This document shows positions 17,427 through 25,865 of a DNA stretch of 64,000 nucleotides, in pieces. The DNA lies in the NCBI RefSeq assembly GCF_003555545.1, contig NZ_CP032157.1, forward strand, positions 2,794,546-2,858,545, written 5' to 3'. The DNA comes from Paraflavitalea soli. GTDB lineage: Bacteria; Bacteroidota; Bacteroidia; Chitinophagales; Chitinophagaceae. Positions within the stretch are counted from its first letter, which is position 1; each line of letters starts with the position of its first letter. Below the pieces are notes generated by a model. That model worked only from the letters and a program-made list of their open reading frames with translations, searched no databases and was not told the DNA's origin. A program made the translations under genes and the position numbers.

Positions 17427-17868
17427 CCGTTACCAATTCCACGGGGCAGGCCGCTTTTTCAATCAATTCATTCATGTCAAAAGGCAGTCCTGCCGCTCCC
17501 TCCCTAACTATACCACCCGCATCAACGAAGATCAGATCTGTTTTTCCGGCAATGGCCAATAAGCCATCGACGGAAGTTTCGCCACTTACCTGTATAACAT
17601 GATCTATACCGGCAGCTATTGCCTTGTCTTTAACCAGTTTGATCTTTCCCTGTAATAATTGCTCGTCATCCTGTTGTGCGTCGGCAATATCCGTTAACGA
17701 CTCAGCAGCAGCGATATCGCTGGGAAAAACATAGTCTTCCTCTACGGGTTGATCTTTTAAGAGAAGGACCCGTAGGGTTGCCTTATGTTCTTTTGCCCAG
17801 GCTATGGCCCGGTCGAGTGTTGTATAGGAAAAAGTAAGACCATTGAATATAACAAGTGTAGAAGGCAT
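17419..17868 (-). CDS. universal stress protein-like protein
   Basis: A 149-aa soluble protein whose order of elements resembles the UspA fold: an N-terminal beta strand (STLVIFNGL), a helix with AIAWAKEHKATLRVLLL, a variable acidic middle, a helix before HVIQVSGE, a strand DLIFVDAGG, and a C-terminal ACPVELVTE strand. The ATP-binding G-x2-G-x9-G(S/T) motif is not clear, so it may belong to the non-nucleotide-binding type. The start at 17868 gives a typical N-terminus (MPSTLVIFN); an in-frame Met at 17898 is possible. Identification is by pattern and moderate only. Confidence 0.6.
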   Translation of the reverse strand: MPSTLVIFNGLTFSYTTLDRAIAWAKEHKATLRVLLLKDQPVEEDYVFPSDIAAAESLTDIADAQQDDEQLLQGKIKLVKDKAIAAGIDHVIQVSGETSVDGLLAIAGKTDLIFVDAGGIVREGAAGLPFDMNELIEKAACPVELVTEK

Positions 17869-17988
17869 AAAAACGATTTTGAATTTCTTAACCTGCATTA
17901 CACTGCAAAGCAACGGCCACTCCCCTGCTTTGCAGCAGTAAAACGGCTTTAAAACAGCCCTGTTAACCCAAAGGTAATATTGCACCCC

Positions 17989-17996
17989 TAGCTTTG
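17989..17996 (+). promoter_or_regulatory. TAGCTTTG box directly before the AraC regulator
   Basis: A perfect TAnnTTTG ends 6 bases before the ATG at 18003. The upstream TTG at 17994 overlaps the box and is unlikely as a start. As at 15531, use of this box would give a leaderless message. No clear -33 element. Confidence 0.4.
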
Positions 17997-18002
17997 TTGG
18001 GT

Positions 18003-19247
18003 ATGGAGTACATCATTATCATAGGTGCTTTCCAGGCATTACTGGCACTTTGTCTCTTTGTGGCCAACAGGCAGAAAAAGCCTGCCGACAACCTGCTTAC
18101 CTGGATACTGATCTGCCTCTTCACGCACCTTTCCATCAAGTTCATCATTTATGCAGCATCCGGAAACACCCTGCTGAAAATGGGCTTCAATACTTTTATC
18201 GACCTGGGTTATGGCCCTTTGTTGTGGATGTATGCCCGGAAAGTACAGTATGATCGCTACCGTCCTGTACAACACTGGTTTTTACTATTGCCTACTTTTG
18301 CAGCCGGTGCTATGTATACAGCCATTTCACTGAAAATAGTGATTGATCCCACAGGCGTAGAGCAATGGCTATCGCTGTACAATGAGATCACCCAATACCT
18401 GATCATTGCCAGCATGACGATCTTTCCTGTTTTAAGCTTACGGATAAGCCCGCAATTACCGGCCTTCTGGAAAAGTGAACGCCAGCTGATCAAAAAGATA
18501 GCCCTCCTCTTCCTGGTAATACCTGCATTGTGGATGGTGACCAAAACGACCAATGTCAGCGAACTACTGGGCGATGCAACCCTCAACCTGACTATCCGCC
18601 TGATCGCTTATTCCAATAGCCTGATCATTTGCCTGCTCATTATTCAATACCGGCTGGAAGCCCGCATGTTAATGAAAAGCCCGGCCGCTCCTGAACCACT
18701 GCCATCAGCCTTGAATGGTTACCCTACGCCAGCTGTACTACAGGAAGAAAAAGAATCGCTGGTATTGACAGTAGCAGCTGCTATCCAGCCCACAGAGGAA
18801 CAGCCTGCTCCCCGCAAATCAACATTAACCACTTTACAACAGGAAGCTATTGCCGTGAAGCTTTCTGTATTGATGCAGGAGAAAAAGGTGTATACCGATC
18901 CCGAACTGACACTGGAGAAACTCTCCACGCTCGTCAAAACGCCCAGGCATCATCTCTCTGAAGTACTGAACCAACACCTGCACCAGACATTTTACCAATA
19001 TATCAATGATCACCGGATGAAGGAAGTACTTCACCTGCTGGACCATTGCCGCCAACACCAGGTAACACCCAATATATTATCGCTGGCCTATGATGCCGGC
19101 TTCAACTCCAAATCTTCTTTCAACCAATATTTTAAAAAGACCACGGGTTACACCCCTACGGAGTACCTGAAGCAACCCCGCAAAGCAGAGCTCAACAGGA
19201 TAACAGCCACGTTTATAAGCCTGCAACAAACCATTCAGCCACATTGA
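18003..19247 (+). CDS. membrane-anchored AraC-family transcriptional regulator
   Basis: A 414-aa regulator with about seven hydrophobic helices in the first ~225 residues (starting EYIIIIGAFQALLALCLF) and a C-terminal AraC-type double helix-turn-helix (about 290-395). The second recognition unit is clear: SLAYDAGFNSKSSFNQYFKKTTGYTPTEYL in family terms, with the classical Gly-Phe and Tyr-Thr-Pro positions. The architecture is common in Bacteroidota and lets a membrane signal act directly on DNA. The TonB receptor starts 145 bases downstream on the same strand and is the likely target, by position only. Confidence 0.88.
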   Translation: MEYIIIIGAFQALLALCLFVANRQKKPADNLLTWILICLFTHLSIKFIIYAASGNTLLKMGFNTFIDLGYGPLLWMYARKVQYDRYRPVQHWFLLLPTFAAGAMYTAISLKIVIDPTGVEQWLSLYNEITQYLIIASMTIFPVLSLRISPQLPAFWKSERQLIKKIALLFLVIPALWMVTKTTNVSELLGDATLNLTIRLIAYSNSLIICLLIIQYRLEARMLMKSPAAPEPLPSALNGYPTPAVLQEEKESLVLTVAAAIQPTEEQPAPRKSTLTTLQQEAIAVKLSVLMQEKKVYTDPELTLEKLSTLVKTPRHHLSEVLNQHLHQTFYQYINDHRMKEVLHLLDHCRQHQVTPNILSLAYDAGFNSKSSFNQYFKKTTGYTPTEYLKQPRKAELNRITATFISLQQTIQPH

Positions 19248-19392
19248 TAACATTAGCATAACACCCACAACACACTGACAATCAAATACAGCAAGTACAA
19301 ACGGACCTATTGATACTGCTGCAGGTGCAGTTCCGCCGGGATGGACGTTTACCAGCGCAGCCTACAGCAGTTTTGCCGGAAATTCTTTTGTC

Positions 19393-22269
19393 ATGAGCAT
19401 GCAACTACGAACTGACTGCAGGTTATTTTTCCTGCTTTTGCTGTGCTGCACGGGTTTCTCATTGCCCGCTGCTGCACAGATTATTAAAGGCATTGTAGCC
19501 GGCAAGGACGGACAATTGCCCGGTGCTACGATCAACGTTCCCGCTTTAAAGAGATCAGCTTCCACTGACCTGAATGGCGCCTTTACACTCCCTGTTCACA
19601 CCAGCGGCAAAACAACCATTACCATATCCTATGTGGGCTATGAAACCAGGACCATTGACATCGACGTAAGCGAGGGAATTAACAATGCCGGCATTATACA
19701 GCTAAGCCCTGCACAAAGTGATTTGGGCCAGGTGGTCATCAAAGGCACCATGGCCCCATCACAGGCAAAAGCCTATAGCATCAAGAAAAATGCCCTCGCC
19801 ATGATGGATGTATTGGCGGCTGACGCCATCGGCAAATTGCCCGACCGTAATGCTGCTGAAGCTGTACAGCGTATGCAGGGTGTGGCCGTGGCGCGGTACC
19901 ATGGAGAGGCCGATGCAGCTACGGTAAGGGGAACACCTTTTGCGTGGACCTCCACCATGTTCAACGGGAGCCGCCTGCCCAGTTCCAATGTATTGGGCAA
20001 CCGCTCTTCGGTGCTGGATGCAGTACCTTCTGAGATCATCCAATATGTGCAGGTAGCCAAAGCATTGACACCCGACTGGGAAGGAGATGCCATCGGCGGC
20101 TCTGTCAACTTTATCACCCGCACGGCGCCGGTGAAAAGACAATTGAATGCCAGCATCGCAGGCGGCTACAACACCTTTTCGAAGAATGGCACCTACAATG
20201 CATCCCTGGTATATGGGGATCGCTTCTTCAACAACAAGCTGGGAGTCATACTGGCCGGCGCCATCTGGGACCGCCAATGGGGCACAGATAGCTACGATGT
20301 AAGTTACAATACCGGGCTGGTCAATCCTGTACAGCAAAAGTCCATCAACAGCATCATGTTTAAACGCTATATGGGTAAAAGACAGACTTATGGCGGGAAC
20401 CTTGGACTGGAGTATGCTTTCAATCCTTCACACAAATTATTCTTCCGGGGATTGATGGACAAATTCAATGATATACGCCCGGTATATGAATCTTATATTG
20501 ATTACACCAATAGCCGCTACCAATACAATTACCGCTATTCGCACTACCAAACAAAACTCAATGGCGCAGAACTGGGCGGCGAACACCAGCTTACCGGACG
20601 TTTAAAACTGGATTGGTCGGTAAGTGACTATATGTCGGGATACTTCCTGGAAACACCGCCTACCAATGGCAATAAAGGGCTGCCCATCGCTACCTTCCGG
20701 CAAAAGATCACCGGCGGTTTCAACAATCTATCCGGTGATGGGAAACGTTATTGGGGTTTTGATTCACCCGATGGCATCGGTGGTGATCCCCTGCATTTTG
20801 ATGCCGGCATAAAGAACAGCGGAGAGGTAATGGACGACTCCAAACTTACCCTGCAGCAACTGGTGATCGCACAACTGGATACCAAAGAGGAGGACAAAAC
20901 AGCACAACTCAATCTGAAAGTGAATGCAGGTCCCAAAGTAAACCTGAAGTTTGGCGGCAAGTACCGTCACAAATACCGCGAAAGCACTTTCGGTTCCAAT
21001 ATTGTATACCTGCCAGGCGCAGCATTGGGTGTTCCCAACTCACCGGCCTTACTGGCGCTCAACAAACTGAACCGGGCCGACTTCCCCATGGGACATGGCT
21101 TCTTTAAAGAGATGGGCGGTAACTATAATCAATACGTTGTTGATCCGCTCTCCAAACAGCAATTGTTTGATCTGTATGATACCGCTACTTTGCGCAGGAA
21201 TGGTTTTATGAACCTTACCGCTGCCGGTAATGCTACCAATTTCTATACCGGTACGGAAGATGTAATAGCTGGTTATGCGATGGGGGAAATAGACCTTACG
21301 GAAAAGCTGAAGATGGTAGCTGGTGTACGCAATGAATACACCAGTCTTGAACTGCAAGGATCGAAAGCCACTACCGCCGGCACACCTGCTACCACCAGCA
21401 TCACACCGGTTACCGTTAAGAGCGATTACAACGCCCTGCTGCCCATGGTCCACTTCAAATATGCCATTAACAAGCAGGCCAATATCCGCGCAGCTTTTAC
21501 CCGCACTTTTGTAAGGGCTAATTTTAATGATATGACGCCAGGCGAATCGGTAGACAATACCAAAACGCCCATCGTTGTTACCAAAGGCAATCCTGATCTG
21601 AAGCCCACTTTTGCCAACAACTTCGACCTGATGGGCGAATACTATTTCAGCAATATCGGGTTGCTATCGGGCGGTGTATTTTATAAGCAGATACAAGATG
21701 TCATCTTCAGCGATAAGGTCTTCTATAACGAAAGGGGCAACAACTATGCACTAACCCAGGCACGCAACCTGGATGATGCCAAACTGTATGGATTTGAAGC
21801 TGGCATTAACAAGCGCTTCAATTTCCTGAAAGGCTTCTGGAGTGGGTTTGGTGTAGAATTCAACTATACCTGGATCAACAGTGAGGTAAAAGTGCCAAGA
21901 ATGGTGGGTACTGACAAAATCATGGACAAGACCAGTTTACCCAATCAGTCAAAATCCTTGTTCAACGCCATCCTGTTTTATGAACGCAGCGGCATAATGG
22001 TGCGCCTGGCCGGCAATTACCGTGGCAGATCGGTAGAAACGATCAACCAGCAGCTGGGCCCCGACTTCTATATCTGGACGGACAAGAATTTTACCCTGGA
22101 TGCATCTGCCACCATCGGCATTACCAAAAATCTCAAAGCCTTTGTGGAATTGAACAACCTCACCAATGAACCCCTAAGAACCTATATGGGCGACCGTCGC
22201 CGCGTGACCATGACAGAGTGGTATGGACTCCGCGGTCAGGCCGGTATACGCTGGGATATTATTAAGTAA
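19393..22269 (+). CDS. TonB-dependent outer-membrane receptor
   Basis: 958 aa. Signal peptide about 1-28 (ending AAAQ), a carboxypeptidase-D regulatory-like beta domain (about 30-105) typical of Bacteroidota receptors, a plug (about 125-240, including AVQRMQGVAVARY and GDAIGGSVNF), and a long 22-strand-type barrel to the C-terminus. There is no STN domain, so sigma-factor signalling is not expected; control probably comes from the AraC protein upstream. A secreted phosphatase-like enzyme follows 77 bases after the stop, suggesting uptake of a phosphorylated or dephosphorylated compound. Substrate unknown. Confidence 0.9.
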   Translation: MSMQLRTDCRLFFLLLLCCTGFSLPAAAQIIKGIVAGKDGQLPGATINVPALKRSASTDLNGAFTLPVHTSGKTTITISYVGYETRTIDIDVSEGINNAGIIQLSPAQSDLGQVVIKGTMAPSQAKAYSIKKNALAMMDVLAADAIGKLPDRNAAEAVQRMQGVAVARYHGEADAATVRGTPFAWTSTMFNGSRLPSSNVLGNRSSVLDAVPSEIIQYVQVAKALTPDWEGDAIGGSVNFITRTAPVKRQLNASIAGGYNTFSKNGTYNASLVYGDRFFNNKLGVILAGAIWDRQWGTDSYDVSYNTGLVNPVQQKSINSIMFKRYMGKRQTYGGNLGLEYAFNPSHKLFFRGLMDKFNDIRPVYESYIDYTNSRYQYNYRYSHYQTKLNGAELGGEHQLTGRLKLDWSVSDYMSGYFLETPPTNGNKGLPIATFRQKITGGFNNLSGDGKRYWGFDSPDGIGGDPLHFDAGIKNSGEVMDDSKLTLQQLVIAQLDTKEEDKTAQLNLKVNAGPKVNLKFGGKYRHKYRESTFGSNIVYLPGAALGVPNSPALLALNKLNRADFPMGHGFFKEMGGNYNQYVVDPLSKQQLFDLYDTATLRRNGFMNLTAAGNATNFYTGTEDVIAGYAMGEIDLTEKLKMVAGVRNEYTSLELQGSKATTAGTPATTSITPVTVKSDYNALLPMVHFKYAINKQANIRAAFTRTFVRANFNDMTPGESVDNTKTPIVVTKGNPDLKPTFANNFDLMGEYYFSNIGLLSGGVFYKQIQDVIFSDKVFYNERGNNYALTQARNLDDAKLYGFEAGINKRFNFLKGFWSGFGVEFNYTWINSEVKVPRMVGTDKIMDKTSLPNQSKSLFNAILFYERSGIMVRLAGNYRGRSVETINQQLGPDFYIWTDKNFTLDASATIGITKNLKAFVELNNLTNEPLRTYMGDRRRVTMTEWYGLRGQAGIRWDIIK

Positions 22270-22278
22270 ACATCTTCG

Positions 22279-22300
22279 TGTCAGGCTGAGCTTGTCGAAG
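22279..22300 (+). repeat. single arm of the dispersed 22-bp palindromic element
   Basis: Twenty-two bases identical to the left arm of the element at 37012-37033; the second arm is missing. Lies between the TonB receptor and the phosphatase gene. Confidence 0.75.
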
Positions 22301-22346
22301 CCGCCGTCGTAGCAAAAGATTCACTATTCACTTTCAAAATCACATC

Positions 22347-23162
22347 ATGAAACAACTCATTATCATCATAGCGATCATTTTTCCTTTTCTTTCCCAGGCC
22401 CAATTGGCCGATAGCACAAAACGCCTCGTACCAATGCAGGGTGCCTTGAACTTCCGGGATGCCGGTGGCTATACTACCCAGGACGGCAAACGGGTAGTAT
22501 GGGGCAAAGTATTCCGCAGTGCTGATATCAGCAAGCTCACCGATGCCGACCTGCAACTGATGGCTGGCAAACATATTTATACAGTATTCGATTTCCGGGG
22601 TGTAAAGGAATCTGCTGCTGCGCCTGACAGGTTATTACCTGGTACCCAGTATACCTTGTGTTCAGCTGGTAGTGATAGCATGCCCGACATGAAACAGATA
22701 GCCATGCTCGTAAAACAAGGTGGTTTCCTGGAAGCATTTTATGGTACTAAAAGTCTGCCCTACTATGGCGACCGCTATAAACCTTTGTTCCAAAAACTGC
22801 TGACCTTACCGGATACGGCTGCTATCTTATACCATTGCACAGGTGGCCGCGACAGAACAGGTATGGCCTCTGCCCTCTTCCTCTATGCACTGGGTGTGCC
22901 GGAAGCGACCATTGAAGCTGATTTTACCGCTTCCAATATTTACTTGCAACCCATGCACGCCCGTATGTACCAGGGTATGTCCCAAGGCATGGGTCTGGAT
23001 ATGGCAACTGTTAAAAAAGAGATGGACCTGCGGCCCGAACTGCTGCATATTTTCTTTGGCGCTATCAGGAACAAATATGGCTCCATAGAAAAGTTTATGG
23101 AACAGGAACTGGGCGTGGGTAAAAAAGAACTGGCCTTATTGAAGAAAAAGTATACCATGTAA
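22347..23162 (+). CDS. secreted tyrosine-phosphatase-like enzyme
   Basis: 271 aa with signal peptide 1-18 (ending LSQAQ), hence periplasmic or exported. It has the Y_phosphatase3 (LipA/MptpB-like) layout: the early NFRDAGGY motif (about 34-41), the strand YTVFDFRG, and the P-loop HCTGGRDRTG with nucleophile Cys164 and Arg170 (C-x5-R). The family includes protein tyrosine, phosphoinositide and lipid phosphatases. The neighbouring TonB receptor hints at nutrient phosphate release. It ends in a strong terminator. Confidence 0.88.
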   Translation: MKQLIIIIAIIFPFLSQAQLADSTKRLVPMQGALNFRDAGGYTTQDGKRVVWGKVFRSADISKLTDADLQLMAGKHIYTVFDFRGVKESAAAPDRLLPGTQYTLCSAGSDSMPDMKQIAMLVKQGGFLEAFYGTKSLPYYGDRYKPLFQKLLTLPDTAAILYHCTGGRDRTGMASALFLYALGVPEATIEADFTASNIYLQPMHARMYQGMSQGMGLDMATVKKEMDLRPELLHIFFGAIRNKYGSIEKFMEQELGVGKKELALLKKKYTM

Positions 23163-23181
23163 AGTTTCTAACCCACACAGG

Positions 23182-23220
23182 AAAAGCCGAATGGAATAGG
23201 ATTTCATTCGGCTTTTCTTT
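23182..23220 (+). terminator. intrinsic terminator after phosphatase gene
   Basis: Perfect 12-bp stem (AAAAGCCGAATG / CATTCGGCTTTT) around an 11-base loop, followed by CTTT, 19 bases after the stop. Confidence 0.85.
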
Positions 23221-23295
23221 CTCCCGTTCGCATCAGCACACTGCAACGATATTGCAGTGATGACTTCTACCTTCAGTCGCTAAAACTACTATCAA

Positions 23296-23553
23296 ATGAG
23301 AAAAATCAGGATCATCATGCTGTCCATGGCCGTTGTAGTGGCTATGGGTGGCGCAATGGCTACCAGTTCAAAAGCTCCTTGCAGCAGTCTGCCACAATTC
23401 TTTAAAAACGGCAACAACTTCTATCCGGCCGGCATAGAAGGATTTGATTATGTATGTGAGTTTGGGCATTTTAGTACCTGTACGTACTATTATGATTCCG
23501 TTAGTGCGACGTACAAACCTTGCAAATCCGGAAAGATCTTGTGGCTGAGGTAA
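23296..23553 (+). CDS. small secreted protein, DUF6520-like
   Basis: An 85-aa protein with an N-terminal hydrophobic signal (about 1-24, MAVVVAMGGAMATSS) and a short mature part with four Cys residues (29, 54, 62 and 76), which could form two disulfides in the periplasm. The layout matches the small DUF6520-type proteins of Bacteroidota, of unknown role. It stands alone between two terminators, so it has its own promoter, though none could be assigned with confidence. Confidence 0.65.
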   Translation: MRKIRIIMLSMAVVVAMGGAMATSSKAPCSSLPQFFKNGNNFYPAGIEGFDYVCEFGHFSTCTYYYDSVSATYKPCKSGKILWLR

Positions 23554-23585
23554 AGCTCAATGTAAGGCAACCGCCAACAAATTAA

Positions 23586-23627
23586 AGAAGCCGCATGAAT
23601 GTTGTCTGCATTCATACGGCTTCTTTT
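23586..23627. terminator. bidirectional terminator hairpin
   Basis: Sixteen-base arms (AGAAGCCGCATGAATG / CATTCATACGGCTTCT) with one mismatch and a 7-base loop, TTTT on the plus side and a TTCTTTAATTT run on the minus side. It separates the convergent genes ending at 23553 and 23647. Confidence 0.85.
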
Positions 23628-23646
23628 GTTATCGCTAAATGCCTGC

Positions 23647-24375
23647 TTAATTACGGTAGAAAACAATCTGGCTGAGTTTACTGCCCAGGTCTCCATCGGG
23701 TGGCACCAGGTATCCTTTAAGGAGTATGGTGTAAGCTGTGCCTGCCAGCAGGCTGGGAACAAAGTAGCGGCCTACCCGTTGGTTGGAACCATCTGTCCTG
23801 CGCAGGATGAAGGAGAAGTTGCCGCCGGGCGGCAAGGGCTTGTACGGTGTTACCTCTTTATAGCGCATATTGCCGAAGGTTTCCTGTCGGACGGTATCAC
23901 GGAAGAGTGATATTTCTCCTGCATCTGGACTAAAGTGCATGATCCTTACCAATGCTTTATCAGGTACAGGTTGATAGTCGTCCTGCACAATTACGGCCGA
24001 ATAGCTGTCCATGCTATCAGCAAGGATAGCGCTGTAGTAAGCACCGGCCTGGGTGGTAAGGCTGCCTGTAACGAGGGACTTGCTGCTGGAATCCTTAAAC
24101 GACACTTTGCTGACGCCTTCCTTGAACGGCAGGTATTTATTGGGTTCCGGATAGATGTATTGATAACTGAGCAACAGGTCTTTATTTGCCTGGCCATTGG
24201 TTTCCACGGCAGCGCGTACGGTGGCCGGACCAGTATTTCCAAAGAAAGGTGATGTATTAATGAAACTGATGTAGGCATTGCTATTGGCCGGCGGCAAAAG
24301 GCTGTCCTCATCACAGGACGACGTAAGCAGGTATATTGCCGCTATTATGAATAAGCTGATCTTTTTATAATGCAT
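23647..24375 (-). CDS. DUF4397-like lipoprotein
   Basis: A 242-aa surface or periplasmic lipoprotein: signal 1-20 with lipobox LTSSC and Asp-Glu right after the Cys. Two beta-sandwich-like repeats follow, the second with the DUF4397 pattern ALVRIMHFSPDAG...ISLFRD. The Met at 24375 is preferred over the far upstream start since it gives the lipoprotein signal. It begins 10 bases after the NHL lipoprotein and is the last gene of module A (sigma, FecR, receptor, NHL lipoprotein, this one). Probably an accessory surface component for the receptor's substrate; function unproven. Confidence 0.78.
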   Translation of the reverse strand: MHYKKISLFIIAAIYLLTSSCDEDSLLPPANSNAYISFINTSPFFGNTGPATVRAAVETNGQANKDLLLSYQYIYPEPNKYLPFKEGVSKVSFKDSSSKSLVTGSLTTQAGAYYSAILADSMDSYSAVIVQDDYQPVPDKALVRIMHFSPDAGEISLFRDTVRQETFGNMRYKEVTPYKPLPPGGNFSFILRRTDGSNQRVGRYFVPSLLAGTAYTILLKGYLVPPDGDLGSKLSQIVFYRN

Positions 24376-24385
24376 GGGTGGGTTG

Positions 24386-25855
24386 TTATTTTTGAACAGT
24401 GATCTTACGGATAAGACGATTGACGCGGTCTGCCACGTAGAAATTACCTTTGGCATCAAAGCCGACCTCTGCAGGCTGGTTGAATGTGGCATCTTCACCT
24501 TTTCCATCTGTGTATCCCTGGGGGCCTCCACCGGCCAGGACGTATACATAACGTTCTGTGAGGTCGATCTTGAGCACAGAGCTGCCATCCACTACGAGCA
24601 GATTGCCTTCGGCATCAGGCGCTACTGAACGCAGCTGGTAGAAGGAAGCAGTACTCAGGGGCCCTTGTTTCGACCAGTTTTGATTGGGAAAACCAGCAAT
24701 GGTGTTCACTTCCAATGAAGGAGGGTTCAATTCCCGCAACACATAAAACTCGGTGAAGTAAACCCTGCCATTGGGAGCCACCGCCAACTGTTCCGGCTGC
24801 GAGAGCCTTGCTTCCTGACCAAAACCATCCTCATAGCCGCTGAGTACACTACAAAAGCCACCATCACATACCTTCACAGCCAATGGACTGGACACGATGC
24901 CGTCTTTTGATATTACACGAATAGTATAATTGCTATAATCTGCCACATAAAGTTTGCCCGTAGCATCAAAAGAAATATCGCCAATGTCAAAAAAAGTTGC
25001 TGACAGGCGGGGACCATCGTTGATCATGGAGGTATCGGTCATTTCAGAAACGCGACCGGCAAAAAGACTTACCTCATGGGTAATATGGTCCAACTTCGTT
25101 ATTCTTGAATAAGACCAATAATTAGCGTCCCAGGTGCGCTCTGCAATATAAATATCTCCTTTTGCATCTACCGCCATGCCTTTGATCTCTCCAAAACCAA
25201 CGTCAAGCCCGGGGCCTTCCATTTCAGTGCCACCACCGGCTATGGTGGTTACTTTTCCATCGGCCACTTTACGTACAAAACATTTATAGGTATCGGGGTC
25301 AAAATCTGCCGTATAAATAGTACCATCCGGCTGAACGACCATTGTTTGTATTAACCCAAACTCAGCTTTGTGCAACGAATCGTCCTTAATAGTAGTAGCT
25401 CCATAACGACCAGCATAAGTACTTACCCATACATTGCCTGCTACCAGTGGCGGTGGCTGGCGTACACCAAAACTACCCACCGGGAAAGTAAGACCACCAA
25501 AAACGGCCGTTACCGGCACGGAACCGCTGATACTGTCTGGCACAACAACGAAATAGTATTCGAGTGGGATCGGAATATCATCATAGACCTGAGAACCCGT
25601 AGGGTATGCCGTTTCTGTGCCTTTGCCTACAATACGTGCAGGACGGCCGTTGAAAAAGAAGCGCAGATCAGGATCATTATGAAATTTACCCCTGATCTTA
25701 ACGGTATCACCGGGGAAAGCATTTCCCGGAGACAGATCGTATACGCCCGGCTGACTCTCGATAGATCGCAGTTGATCATCCACTTTCTTACAGGAAAAAA
25801 GAAGCATGACCAAACATACCGGTACCAAAAAGAAGTATCTGTAATGTCGTTTCAT
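24386..25855 (-). CDS. IPT/TIG and NHL-repeat lipoprotein
   Basis: 489 aa. Lipoprotein signal 1-22 (lipobox LLFSC, then Lys-Lys). An IPT/TIG Ig-like domain covers about 38-130, with GNAFPGDTVKIRG. The rest (about 140-489) is a beta-propeller of NHL-type repeats such as GMAVDAKGDIYIAE, DISFDATGKLYVAD and EVGFDAKGNFYVAD. This pairing is frequent in Bacteroidota loci next to TonB receptors, where such lipoproteins are thought to bind glycans at the surface. It starts 10 bases after the receptor stop, so it is co-transcribed with the interrupted receptor and may suffer polarity from its amber codon. Confidence 0.88.
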   Translation of the reverse strand: MKRHYRYFFLVPVCLVMLLFSCKKVDDQLRSIESQPGVYDLSPGNAFPGDTVKIRGKFHNDPDLRFFFNGRPARIVGKGTETAYPTGSQVYDDIPIPLEYYFVVVPDSISGSVPVTAVFGGLTFPVGSFGVRQPPPLVAGNVWVSTYAGRYGATTIKDDSLHKAEFGLIQTMVVQPDGTIYTADFDPDTYKCFVRKVADGKVTTIAGGGTEMEGPGLDVGFGEIKGMAVDAKGDIYIAERTWDANYWSYSRITKLDHITHEVSLFAGRVSEMTDTSMINDGPRLSATFFDIGDISFDATGKLYVADYSNYTIRVISKDGIVSSPLAVKVCDGGFCSVLSGYEDGFGQEARLSQPEQLAVAPNGRVYFTEFYVLRELNPPSLEVNTIAGFPNQNWSKQGPLSTASFYQLRSVAPDAEGNLLVVDGSSVLKIDLTERYVYVLAGGGPQGYTDGKGEDATFNQPAEVGFDAKGNFYVADRVNRLIRKITVQK

Positions 25856-25865
25856 ATAGGTCCTA

